From VYFG01 sp965221795 (GTDB lineage Bacteria; Pseudomonadota; Gammaproteobacteria; Arenicellales; Poriferihabitantaceae), in the NCBI GenBank assembly GCA_965221795.1, contig OZ244914.1, forward strand, positions 2,294,001-2,358,000: a stretch of DNA of 64,000 nt. The letters run 5' to 3'. The position numbers and the translations under genes were made by a program. Positions 27,425 through 36,532 of this stretch are shown piece after piece (the first letter of the stretch is position 1; each line of letters starts with the position of its first letter). The notes beneath the pieces were generated by a model. It saw only the letters and a list, made by a program, of their open reading frames with translations. It did no database searches and was not told the DNA's origin.

Positions 27425-27849
27425 CTTGGTTGTGAAAAGCATGATTATGATCAGAGTGTATCAGAGTGCGGCATTCGGATGTGAAAAATCTCCCCTAATC
27501 CAGTAATACGCAAAAGTCGGAACATGGTGGAGTGTTCCCGGTTCCGTCAGGCCATTCGGGACCGGTTCGGAGCGGAGCGGGCTGCCGGAGGAGGTCGGTC
27601 AGGCGGGATTTTCCGGTTCAGCCCGCCGAGATTCATCCGCTGGCGGGCGCACCGGTCCGGTCCCCGTCCGGAAACGGGGTGGCCGGGTGCGGTCGTGGAT
27701 CAGCGCGGCGGTGCCAGGGGGTGGAGGATGGCGTCGCCGGCGGGCGGGAGGTATGGGAACTGGCCTTAGTGCCGGAGGATGGCGACCGCTAGGTTGGTGA
27801 TCGCAGGTTGCGGGACGTGTGCCGGGTTTTCACGCGGCACCGGTCCTCA
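27425..27849. other. GC-rich intergenic stretch, probably decayed element flank
   Basis: These 425 bases hold no gene I can support. Short GC-rich open frames overlap in several registers without family similarity or ribosome sites. The position between a core gene and a broken ISAs1 transposase suggests decayed mobile DNA. Confidence 0.4.
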
Positions 27850-28579
27850 TCATAGGTAGAAGTCCTTGACGGAATGCAGCTGGTTTTCCATGCTCCAGTG
27901 GTTGCGGACCAGGGCATTGAGGTCCCCGGCATCGGCCCGCTCCGCCGCCAGCGAGGTCAGGCCGCAGGCGCATTCCTCGGTGCACTTCCCGATCCTGGTC
28001 TGGGCGCGCAGGCGCTGGATCCGGAAGGCCTGTCGGCGGCCGGGAAGCCGGCAGACCCCGTCCCACTGCGGGCCGCTGACGTCGACCACGGTGCCGTGCC
28101 GGGACTCGATTCGGCCATGGCCGTGGTCGAGGGTCTGGTGGACGGTTGCCGACGCTTCCCAGTCAATCGCCCGGAGGTCCTCCCGCAGGGTCTCCTGGTT
28201 CTCTTTGACCGCGGTCATCCCATGGTCCGCCCCGCACTGCGGATGGTCTTGCCGTCCCGCGCCACCCGCGCACCGCGTGCTCGATCGAGTCGGGCGGCAT
28301 CTTCGATCGGAAGTAGCGGAATGTCGACTCAGTGGGCACGGTATAGCGTCTCTTGCTTGGACGGTAGAAGCTATCAATGGCCCGGCGTTGCTCTTGGGTG
28401 AGGGCGGCGGCGAACTCCGCGATTGTATACCGCCGGCCGCGCGGCTTGCGGAAATCCTCGACACCGGCTAGGACGAATATTTGATTGAGCCATCTACCTG
28501 AATCCAAAAGAATCGCAGAAAAAGCGGGACTTTGAAAACCGGATGGGCTCTCATGCCCGGCATGGAAATCGATTCGCAC
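27850..28579 (-). pseudogene. ISAs1-family transposase remnant
   Basis: The N-terminal domain reads in one frame (GVEDFRKPRGRRYTIAEF ... TVPTESTFRYFRSKMP), and the C-terminal part in another (MTAVKENQETLREDLRAIDW ... LVRNHWSMENQLHSVKDFYL). These are the ends of an ISAs1-type DDE transposase. The middle of the catalytic domain is missing and the frames do not join, so the gene is dead. It diverges from the DUF4338 remnant next door. Confidence 0.7.
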
Positions 28580-28587
28580 CTGCGGCC

Positions 28588-28980
28588 ATGAGTTGGTCGG
28601 AGCTGACCATTGCGCCGGTCGAGCGAGAGCGGGAGGCGGAATTTCGGGAGCGGATGCGCCGGCACCACGATCTGGGTGCCCCCTGCAAGATTGGCGAGAG
28701 CGCGTACTACGCCGCGGTTCTCGAGGGGCGCTGGGTCGCGCTGAGTTCGTTCAACGCCCCGGCCCGGAAGAGCCGGGCTCGCGACGGCTGGATCGGCTGG
28801 TGCCCGGAGGGCCGGGATGTGCGGCGGCACCTGCTCCTGAACCAGAGCCGTTTCCTGGTGCTGGAGCGGATTCCGAACCTGGCTTCCCGGGCCCTGTCGC
28901 TGCGGGCCCGGCGCGTGGCGGAGGACCGGCCGGGCCGCTACGGGCATCCCCCGCCGTGCCCGAACCCCCGGCAGCCCGCC
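28588..28980 (+). pseudogene. DUF4338 (DruA-like) gene remnant
   Basis: From ATG 28588 the product MSWSELTIAPVEREREAEF ... CKIGESAYYAAVLEGRWVALSSF ... WIGWCPEGRDVRRHLLLNQSRFLVLERIPNLASR matches the N-terminal 120 or so residues of DUF4338 proteins. These occur in Druantia defence and, more often, next to or fused with IS transposases. Beyond about 28980 similarity stops and the frame runs into unrelated DNA. The adjacent ISAs1 remnant favours a transposon origin. Confidence 0.65.
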
Positions 28981-29146
28981 AGAATCAGCGCGCTCAGCCC
29001 TTCGGAACGCCCTTCCGCCGGAAAATCCCCTCCGCTGGAAAGAAAAGACACCCTGGAATCCGGCTGGATATGTGCCGCCTCAGCATATTGGCACCTCCCC
29101 GGCCCGTGCTTCTCGAAAAAAATTTGCCTTGGGGGAATCGACGAAA

Positions 29147-29214
29147 AAAGTGCCTGCCACCTCAAGTTCAACCATAATCTGCAAAATACGACTTTTGTGG
29201 TGTCCTGGTCACCC
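29147..29214 (+). repeat. Left copy of ~68-bp imperfect direct repeat bounding the island
   Basis: This segment matches 51499-51566 in the same orientation, with an identical 24-base core starting AGTTCAACCATAATCTGC and only scattered substitutions around it. It lies 60 bases before the first gene of the 22-kb defence island. It could be an attachment-site-like duplication or two remnants of the same element end. Confidence 0.7.
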
Positions 29215-29273
29215 ATCTGGTTGGTGCAACTTGCCCTATCATTTGCTGCCTTCCCGAATCCCCTGATGTCAAC

Positions 29274-30428
29274 ATGATCCAGGCAACCAGTATGCAGAGC
29301 ATCCCCATCTCCCAACTACTCCTGGACAAGGAAAATCCAAGATTCGGTGGCAATCCGGAGGCTTCTGAAACCCAGCAATCACTGCTTGAGGTGATTGTTG
29401 AAAAGTATGGCGTAAATGATTTGCTGGCATCCATGACGGCCAATGGATATTTCAATGCCGAGCCCGTCGTGGCGGTAGAGTCCAACGGCCAATACACCGT
29501 CGTGGAAGGGAATCGGCGTCTGGCAGCTGCCTTGATTCTGACCGGTGACCCGCGAGCCGTTCAATACTAGGATCTGGCCCGGAAATGGCTATCCGAGGAC
29601 CATCGGGGATCCGTCATGTCACTGCGGCAGTTTCCAGTTTCCGTGTTCGATCAACGAGATCGGGAATTGATTGCATACCTTGGTGCCCGGCACATCAGAG
29701 GTAGCAAGCCTTGGGATTCGTATGCCAAAGCCCACTGGCTGTTCGAATTGATGTCGGTATCCGACATGCGGCTTACGATTGCAGAAGCGGCCCGGCTGAT
29801 CGGAGACCAGAACCCGAATACTGTAAAGAGGATTCTCGAAGCATATGTCCTCATGAAGCAGTTGCGCGATACCAAACACTACAAACCGGAGTCGAGCAAA
29901 GTGAAAGGGAGAGGCAGCAACCCGGACTATCCTTTTTCCTGGGTATACACCAGCATAGGATATGAAAACATCAGGAACTGGATTGACATCTCTGGCTTCG
30001 ACTCTCAGGACAGGATCACGGCGGAGACAACTGTCCTGAAATCCACCAGGGCCCCGGAAAACAGCGCAAGGCTCGTGACCTTCCTTTTCGGGTCCACGAC
30101 CAAAGACGGCAGTCCGAATCCGGCGATCCGTGAGTCCCGGCAAATTCGGCTTCTTAACGATATGGTGAAGCACCCCATGTCGGTCAGGGAACTGGAGCAT
30201 GGGGGGAAACTTGCAGACGTATGGGAGAATCTCAGACCAGCCAATGATCGACTAGGAGACCTGTTCTACGAAACCCGGACAAACCCGGCAACGATCAATA
30301 CCCTAGTGGCCAGCGAAACGTTTCCATCAGACGAACTGGCGCAATTCATGGTCATGGGGAAAAAATCCCAGAACCTTCTGAATTCTGTTGTCGAGACTCT
30401 GAAAACAAAAGCCGGGGGCTCTTCATGA
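29274..30428 (+). pseudogene. ParB/sulfiredoxin-fold domain protein split by one amber codon
   Basis: One frame runs from 29274 to 30428 with a single internal TAG at 29568-29570. The first 98 residues hold the ParB-type nuclease fold (IPISQLLLDKENPRFGG, then NAEPVVAVES and TVVEGNRRLAAALI). After the stop the same frame continues DLARKWLSED and 270 further residues with a helix-turn-helix-like EAARLIGDQNPNTVKRILEA. An ATG at 29616 could restart translation of the second part. The downstream gene overlaps by ATGA, so the operon is otherwise intact. The amber codon looks recent, since both halves are undamaged. Confidence 0.7.
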
Positions 30429-31360
30429 GCAACATGGATGTCGCGCAAAGGACCGCCAGAAACGCCGATCAGGTCGAACTGTGCGCGTTTCGAATGGCAA
30501 GCGCCTCCATTGACGAGGGGTTGGTGGATGAAGCCATCAGTGGTGAATCGGAAGGCTCGATACTGGCTTACGATGATCCGGAAGAGGACTCGGAAGAGTG
30601 GTTGAAACTGGATGACTACAACGAAAGTGAGCAGGGAAGAATAGTGGATGAACTGCAGAAAAGGGAGGAGTTACTGGAAAACCTGTACCCCTTCGAACTG
30701 CATCAATCTTCGTTGCATTACAAGCCGTCAGGGTCGGTCCGCAACAAAATCTATGAAACCCTGCTGCTGACATCACTGACAACCAGAAGACAGGGAAGGC
30801 CCTGGCTTCGTCTTGTTGATTCCTTTGAAAGGCTGTCCAACCAGGCCATCAAAACCTACTTCCAATGCAGCGATGCCTGGTGGACCGGGAGCCATTCTCC
30901 CGGTCATCTTCCAGATCTCATCGGTGATATCCACAGGATCACGGGTGAACTCGAATGGGCCCCCGATCCAAACCTTCCCGACCTTGCGGACAAGGCAAAT
31001 GATGCGGGACTGGACTTCATCAACTACCGAAACCTGGGCGACTTCCGTGTGGGAGGATTGTTCTTTTTCGGACAAAGTGCATGCGGAGACGACTGGTTCA
31101 CCAAGACCGCTCATGAGTTGCGGGAGAATCGTCACCGCAACCTGTTTCGCCAACCCTATGCGCATCCAGTCAGGATTTTTACCATTCCTTATCTCATCAC
31201 CGGGAATCACGAAAAGATGGTAGAGGCGGCGTCAAATATTTCCGGCCTTGTTTTTGACAGGGCACGACTGACGAACATGTTGTCCCGTATGCAGAACGAC
31301 AAGGACATCCATCAGGAAACCGATACCATTTACCGCTTTGCTGACCGGGAATGCATCTGA
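30425..31360 (+). CDS. Unknown protein coupled to the ParB-like gene
   Basis: A 311-residue soluble protein I do not recognise. The N-terminus is acidic (DDPEEDSEEWLKLDDYNESE), and the rest is globular with many aromatic residues (DAWWTGSHSPGHLPDLI, RVGGLFFFGQSACGDDWF). No signal peptide or membrane segment is seen. Its ATG overlaps the stop of the ParB-like gene by 4 bases. It ends head-to-head with a frameshifted C5 methyltransferase, so a restriction-type effector is possible but unproved. Confidence 0.7.
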   Translation: MSNMDVAQRTARNADQVELCAFRMASASIDEGLVDEAISGESEGSILAYDDPEEDSEEWLKLDDYNESEQGRIVDELQKREELLENLYPFELHQSSLHYKPSGSVRNKIYETLLLTSLTTRRQGRPWLRLVDSFERLSNQAIKTYFQCSDAWWTGSHSPGHLPDLIGDIHRITGELEWAPDPNLPDLADKANDAGLDFINYRNLGDFRVGGLFFFGQSACGDDWFTKTAHELRENRHRNLFRQPYAHPVRIFTIPYLITGNHEKMVEAASNISGLVFDRARLTNMLSRMQNDKDIHQETDTIYRFADRECI

Positions 31361-31365
31361 ACCGG

Positions 31366-32309
31366 CTACCAGATGTCCGGAATCGCCCCCACGATTGCCT
31401 GGAACAGGGGAGGTGGAACAGCATTGCCTGCCACTTCATAACATCGATGCAGGCTCTTGTACCTTGTATCCGGAAACTTCATCTCCTGAAAGCCCTGCAA
31501 GGCGGCTGCCTCCCGATAGCTGAATCGCCTGGCCCGGCCATTGCCGTCAAACCTCCAGTCATTGTGAGCGTGTTTGACCAGTCCGGGACTTGCCGGGTGC
31601 AGTGGCATATGCCTGGGATTGGCGACTATGGTCTTCGATTGTTCATCCCATCCTCTTCTCCGGTTCCTTGACAGGTAGTACCAGTGAAAGTCGTAATGGT
31701 AAAACTCTCCTTCTGGCCATTCCGGCATGCCTGCGATAGCCTGCCGAATGGTCTGTTTCGGCAGTGCACATCCCTCTCCATGTGTTGGAGTGGGGAAGGT
31801 ATACGCGATACCGAGGCTTTTCTGGATTCCAACGATGAATATTCGTTTCCGGTCCTGCGCCACACCGAAATCAGAGGCATTGAGTACGGCATGACGAACC
31901 CGGTACCCCTCTGCCTCGAAAACACGAACCTGTTCTTTCAACAGGTGTACGAAATTCCTTCGGGCCATCCCGGATACATTCTCGACAACAAATGCCTTCG
32001 GGCGAACCTGCTTCAAGGCTCGCGCAAATTCAAGGTAGAGCTTGTTGACCTTGCGGCCCGGATCCCTTGCGCCGCCCTGGCTGAACCCCTGGCACGGATA
32101 GCATCCCATCAATAGTGGAGCGGTCGGGAAGTGTTCGATTTTTTCTATGCTCCCCGGGGACGAACTCGGTCTCCGGCAGGTTGTTCAGGTACACGTCCCT
32201 TGCAAAATGCAGGATGTCGTTGGCCAGAATGACCTCGAATCCCGCTGCAATCACACCGGTATCCGCCCCCCCACACACAACCGGTAAACAATGAAACTGC
32301 GTCGACCAT
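31366..32309 (-). pseudogene. C5 cytosine DNA methyltransferase with two frameshifts
   Basis: Motifs of a 5-methylcytosine methyltransferase appear in three successive frames: MVDAVSLFTGC (motif I start), then GGADTGVIAAGFEVILAND, then MGCYPCQGFSQGG (motif IV with catalytic Cys) through FVVENVSGM (motif VI), DRKRIFIVG (VIII) and YEVAGNAVPPPLF (X). Removing four bases of a (TG)4 run near 32270 rejoins SLFTGC to GGADTG; removing one base in CCCCGGGG near 32155 rejoins the second break. As assembled it is inactive. It converges on the unknown 311-residue gene. Confidence 0.75.
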
Positions 32310-32432
32310 TTGGCTATCCTGACCGGATGGGTAACATCGGATCCGACCCAGCGCGATCGGTTCGAACCGGATATTCTGACAAAGCTGGAGCCACTTCATC
32401 CGGCGTGAATGATCGGATAGACCGTGGCTGCA

Positions 32433-33455
32433 TTATGGCGAATCCTGTTTCCACGACCCCTTGCCCAGTACCGCGAGAATTCTACTTTTCAACGCTTCTT
32501 TCAACTCCCCGGGGTCTTGCCAAGTGATATGGTTGTATTGGCGGGTATCAAAATGGACCTGACCCAGTTTGTCTTTCCGGCAAGTGAAGATCACCGGAAT
32601 GTGAAGTCCATGCGCAAAGCCCGCTTCATAATAGACCCCTCCGCGGGCTCCCTCATCCCCCTGGGTGAAATCCGCCACCACAAATCGGGAGCGACGAATC
32701 TCGGCGATGATCTGATCGTCGATTTTGCCGATATGCTCCTGTTGGTCAATGCGAACGGGTTCATACCCGGCTTCCTGAATCGCCGGTTCCATTCCGTTCT
32801 GCCAGGCACCGGTCATGGAGTCGTCAAACCACATGGCGATAAAGGCTTTGGTGGAATCGACATGAGGGAGTTTCAGGTCCTCTAATCGTGCATGACCAGG
32901 AACCGTCAGGGCACAGGCCCGCTCAAGATTGTTTTTTCCAAGCCAATCGATATACCTCTGTTGCTCAAGGTACTCCAGCAGGAAAACCAGTTCCTGGTAG
33001 TCCACGCTCCCAGAACAGGCGAGCAACTCATAGAAGCGGGCACCGGGGGCAGTTAACCGGATCGCCCCCCCGGAAGGAATTTTTTCATCATATGTTACGC
33101 GACCCCCCAGACGGTTCACCTTGCCAGCAAGATATTCGAGGACGGCATCGGCCCGTTCCATGATTCCCCTGTCCCGCCCAATTCTCCTTTCCTGAACGTC
33201 CTGCACAAGGTACGAATCGATTTGGGGGCGAGGAATCCCCGAACGCCTCTCTTGTATCAGCCAATCGGTCAAGCGGGTTGGAAACCTGGAATCACCGGAT
33301 GTATTCTTCACCGCTTCCGCCGCACTGCCCGTCAATCGGTATGTTCCGCCAGTGCGAGGGGAGTCGAATTCTTCGGCATCACCCGCGATCGGGATTTGCC
33401 GGGCGGGCGTTCCCCAGATCGGGCATTCTGCAGTGTAGTTTTTGTATTCCATCAT
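32433..33455 (-). CDS. Nucleoside deoxyribosyltransferase/TIR-like domain protein
   Basis: A 340-residue protein. The C-terminal half has the Rossmann-like pattern of nucleoside 2-deoxyribosyltransferase/TIR-like enzymes: KAFIAMWFDDSM, then YEPVRIDQQEHIGKIDDQII and RSRFVVADFT, then GVYYEAGFAHGLHIPVIFTC, where the Glu of YYEAGFA would be catalytic. The N-terminal half (PIWGTPARQIPI ... YRLTGSAA) is a separate domain of unknown role. Such enzymes cleave N-glycosidic bonds, and relatives in defence loci deplete nucleotides. The start overlaps the end of a small ORF that an IS1595 insertion has split. Confidence 0.75.
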   Translation of the reverse strand: MMEYKNYTAECPIWGTPARQIPIAGDAEEFDSPRTGGTYRLTGSAAEAVKNTSGDSRFPTRLTDWLIQERRSGIPRPQIDSYLVQDVQERRIGRDRGIMERADAVLEYLAGKVNRLGGRVTYDEKIPSGGAIRLTAPGARFYELLACSGSVDYQELVFLLEYLEQQRYIDWLGKNNLERACALTVPGHARLEDLKLPHVDSTKAFIAMWFDDSMTGAWQNGMEPAIQEAGYEPVRIDQQEHIGKIDDQIIAEIRRSRFVVADFTQGDEGARGGVYYEAGFAHGLHIPVIFTCRKDKLGQVHFDTRQYNHITWQDPGELKEALKSRILAVLGKGSWKQDSP

Positions 33456-33535
33456 GCATCAGAATCGACTGAACGAACCGCCATCGCCCGCTCCCTGCAG
33501 GTCTCATTCGATAAATCCGCTGTTGGGATGCGGTG
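33452..33535 (-). pseudogene. 3' part of a 78-codon ORF split by the IS1595 element
   Basis: These 27 codons plus stop join, after removal of the element and one copy of the target duplication, to the 51-codon frame starting at 36469. The stop TGA overlaps the ATG of the deoxyribosyltransferase-like gene as ATGA, which supports the ORF being real. No family is recognised. Confidence 0.5.
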
Positions 33536-33571
33536 CTTTTTTGGGGAATTATATAGGAGAGTTTGCAGAAT

Positions 33572-35112
33572 TCATGCGGCAAGTCGTCCAGGGTATGGAA
33601 TGTTTGGCATTTTCCCTTTAATCAACGATTCAACGCTTAGCCCCTGAATAAAATTGAAATCCCCTTGCATGTGTTTTACTCGTCCTTTTTCCCGGTTGTT
33701 TTCGACTGTTTGCATGTACCGGTCAAAGCAGATCATCACGCCGCACTTACCGCCCGATTCCCGAACCGTTGTAGACAAGGCCTTTACCGAATCTGGAGTT
33801 ACCTTTCCGCCTTTTACTTGCACTACCGCAAAAGTTTTTTCCGGTACTCTTTGATCGAACCAATTATCATTGTGATAGAAAGGAATCACTCCATCGACTC
33901 CACCATCCGCCCCGCGATCCCCGGGATTGTGAAACAGGCCTTGTGCTCCTACTTCACCACAAGCCCACTTCTCAAATTCAAATGGATTAGCTTGTGCCAG
34001 TTCCCTGGCATCTACTACCGTTAACGGACAGCCAATCACCGGAATATCCCCGCGACCAATGTGATGGAAATTGTCAATGATCCGATTACGGATCAGACCA
34101 GCAGAAAATTGGGAAATGTCTATGCCAATCCATTTGCGACCCAGTGATTCGGCAACATGAACCGTTGTCCCGCATCCGCAAAAGGGGTCCAGAATTACAT
34201 CACCGTGATTGCTGGATGCGTTAATGATTCTCTTTAAAAGGGCGATTGGTTTTTGGGTTGGATAACCGAGTCGTTCCTCCCTTGACATGTGGCCTCCGGC
34301 ACCAATGCCTGTCCACCAATCTTCCGGTATTTTTCCTTGCCCAAAATTTTCATTCACTTCTTCTTCATTTCTCCCATCTGAGTATCCGCCAGTAATTCCT
34401 GATTGACCCTCTGAATATTGCCTCCGGGACAAAAACGAGGAGCTGTACGGAATTCTGATCTGATCAAAATAGAACTTGGCTTTTACTGATTTTGAATAAA
34501 AGAAAATCGTATCATGTTTGCGCGGAAACCAACGCTTGGTGTTTGATGGTCCTTGATAACACCAAATCAATTCGTTTCTGAAATTCTGTTGGCCAAAAAT
34601 CACATCCATCACCATTTTCAGGTAATGGCTGGCGGTCGGATCACAGTGTAGATAAATGCTGCCGGTTTCCTTCAGGATTCTTCTCATTGGCTGTAGCCGT
34701 ACCGCCATATTGAGAAGATATGCGGACGTGCTGATTTGATCGTTGTGCCTTTCCTGAAACACGCGCTTTGACAGTTCGACGATATCCGCCAGAAGCCGGT
34801 CTTCCGCATTGCCTAGTTTCAAGCGGGCAAGGTTTTCCTTCTCTTTTTCCGCCCATGACCAGGTATCCTTGAATGCCATGACGGGCTTGGCATCCTTTTT
34901 GTATTGCCCCTTGAAAGGCAGGTTGTATTGACTCTTTGAATTGAACGGAGGGTCCAGATAGATCAGATCAATACACTGATCGGGAAATAATTCCCGGTCA
35001 GTCAGAACCTCCAGACAATCCTTGGCAAAGATGGCCCTCCCGGATTCTGTAATTGCACCAATTTGGTGCGGGGGGGGGGGGGGGGGGGGGCGCTATGAAC
35101 CTTTACGTTCAC
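33572..35112 (-). pseudogene. DNA methyltransferase fused to Mrr-like nuclease, OFF through a poly-C tract
   Basis: Coding starts at a GTG (35112) overlapping the upstream stop as GTGA, preceded by GGGAAG. After VNVKVHSA comes a run of 21 C, then the frame HQIGAITESGRAIFAKDCLE. With 21 C the frames do not match, and the methylase frame meets TAG just upstream; 19 or 22 C would restore it. The N6/N4 methylase part has IYLDPPFNSKSQYN (motif IV) and ILDPFCGCGTTVHVAE (motif I). The last 140 residues look like an Mrr-type endonuclease (GGVDGVIPF, VVQVKGGKV). It would be a self-contained Type IIG-like enzyme, about 513 residues, probably phase-variable. Confidence 0.8.
35070..35090. repeat. 21-base homopolymer (C in the coding direction) near the start of the methylase gene
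   Basis: Twenty-one G on the plus strand, read as C by the methylase gene. It lies 7 codons after the proposed GTG start, where length changes switch the downstream frame on or off. The length could also be imprecise in the assembly. Confidence 0.85.
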
Positions 35113-35270
35113 TTGACTTCCCGAATGACGGGGCTTCCATCCGGCTTGAAGTCCATTTTGAAGGGTCGCTCCAGATCTTCTTGCGTGGGGACCGGGATTG
35201 CCTTTTCCCGCTTGCGGTCTACCCTCATGGACAACAGGGCCTTGACCGCTTGGTCAATGTCTTTCTTCAT
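35109..35270 (-). CDS. Small 53-residue protein upstream of the methylase-nuclease
   Basis: Starts MKKDIDQAVKALLSMRVDRK and ends SPVIREVK. A good AGGAG lies 7-8 bases before the ATG at 35270. The stop overlaps the GTG start of the methylase-nuclease gene, so it would couple translation of the large gene. The protein is charged and possibly helical at its N-terminus; no family is recognised. It is inside the IS1595 element, between transposase and passenger. Confidence 0.6.
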   Translation of the reverse strand: MKKDIDQAVKALLSMRVDRKREKAIPVPTQEDLERPFKMDFKPDGSPVIREVK

Positions 35271-35299
35271 ACCGTATCTCCTGCCTGTGTGCGTGATTG

Positions 35300-36235
35300 T
35301 CAGGCCGTCAGTTGATCGTAAGTGATCTTTTTGCCTACCATGTTCCGAAACAGATCATCCAACCGGTCCTGCGTGTCGCGCTGGCAATTGCCTTCATTCA
35401 GGCGGAAGGAAAATTCGTCGACGTACTTCTGGCAGTGCTTTTTGCTCCAGTTATGATATACCCCGTTGTACCCTCTTTTCAAGACCGCCCACACACTTTC
35501 GAGGCCGTTGGTGGAGGCTTGCTCGTTCACGAATTCTCTCGCTGAGTGATTGACCCGGCCCTGTGAATAGCCGAATTCCTCCAGTCCATCATACGCTTTG
35601 GCTTCATCGGAATAGATGGTCGATCCATCGACTACGTTCTCTCCCAAGGCCTGCAAGACTTCCAGCTTGCTTTCCGCTTCCACCATCATGGCCTTGACCT
35701 TTCCGGCCCGTTCCTTCATGCCCAGAATCGGCTGCTTGCCTACGGTCCCTCTTCCGGCCTTCCGCTTTTCCCCTTCATGCTTGTTCATTTCCTTACCACC
35801 TATATAGGTCGTATCCATTTCAATCTCTCCTTGCAAGGCTTCCAGATCATCTCCACAAGCCAATCGCAAGCGATGCAACATGTACCAGGCCGTGGTCTGG
35901 GTGACATCCAATTCCTTCGATAACTGCAAGCTGGCAATTCCCTTGCGAGCCGTCATCAGCAAATAGGCCGCCATGATCCATTTCGACAATTCCACCTTGC
36001 CATATTCCATCGGGGTATTCGTCCAGGCATTGAAATGTCCCCGACAGTGTCCGCACCAGTACCGGCCCGGATGCGTCTTGCTGGCCGTGACCTTGTCTCC
36101 CTTACCGCATTTGGTGCAATACTTCTCCCCCTTGCCCCAACGAATGCTTTCCAGATATTGAATCACGGACTCCTTATCCTGGTATTTCCTCATCAGTTGA
36201 TACAGAGATAGAGTTTTGGCTGCTGGCTTTTTCAT
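35300..36235 (-). CDS. IS1595-family (ISXO2-like) transposase
   Basis: A 311-residue DDE transposase. An N-terminal zinc ribbon (CTKCGK ... YWCGHC) binds DNA. The catalytic core shows EMDTTYIGG (first Asp), STIYSDEAKAYDGL (second Asp) and TNGLESVWAVLKRGYNG (Asn/Glu region), typical of the ISXO2-like domain. It is intact and can account for moving this element and, in trans, the 150-bp MITE at 51279 with related ends. Confidence 0.95.
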   Translation of the reverse strand: MKKPAAKTLSLYQLMRKYQDKESVIQYLESIRWGKGEKYCTKCGKGDKVTASKTHPGRYWCGHCRGHFNAWTNTPMEYGKVELSKWIMAAYLLMTARKGIASLQLSKELDVTQTTAWYMLHRLRLACGDDLEALQGEIEMDTTYIGGKEMNKHEGEKRKAGRGTVGKQPILGMKERAGKVKAMMVEAESKLEVLQALGENVVDGSTIYSDEAKAYDGLEEFGYSQGRVNHSAREFVNEQASTNGLESVWAVLKRGYNGVYHNWSKKHCQKYVDEFSFRLNEGNCQRDTQDRLDDLFRNMVGKKITYDQLTA

Positions 36236-36316
36236 TTTCGGCCCCTTCTATGCTTGATTTGTTCCTGAATTATAACGGATTTTATGAAATCTTGCAAACT
36301 TTCCTATATAATTCCC

Positions 36317-36469
36317 CTTTTTTGCGTGGTGAGTTGTAGACATGGCGGGAGGGGTCTTTGACGAGAGCGAACTGGAAGGGATTGACCGATCTACGATCAT
36401 TTTGTGACTCTCACTCGGGCTATGTGAAATAACCATTATACTTCCTGCAGCCAGAACATCTCTCTTCAT
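36317..36469 (-). pseudogene. 5' part of a 78-codon ORF split by the IS1595 element
   Basis: Begins MKRDVLAAGSIMVISHSPSE after a GGAAGG ribosome site 4-5 bases upstream. The frame reads up to the insertion site and continues at 33535 once the element is excised in silico. The complete product would be 78 residues ending RSVDSDA, coupled by ATGA to the deoxyribosyltransferase-like gene. Function unknown. Confidence 0.5.
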
Positions 36470-36532
36470 ATGACCTTCCGCTAACTTCCTGATTTCTCCT
36501 GAGGCAGGCTCAGCGAGAGACTGTTTCAGTCG

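Larger units (their letters stand above)
33544..36316 (-). mobile_element. IS1595-family element carrying an R-M passenger gene
   Basis: A 2773-bp element. Both ends begin GGGAATTATATAGGA and stay similar for about 25 bases (right end in reverse complement). It is flanked by an exact 8-bp direct repeat, CTTTTTTG, at 33536-33543 and 36317-36324, the duplication size expected for IS1595. Inside are the transposase (36235-35300), a 53-residue ORF and a large methylase-nuclease gene, all on the minus strand. IS1595 relatives with passenger genes, including methyltransferases, are known. The exact duplication suggests a recent insertion. Confidence 0.9.
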
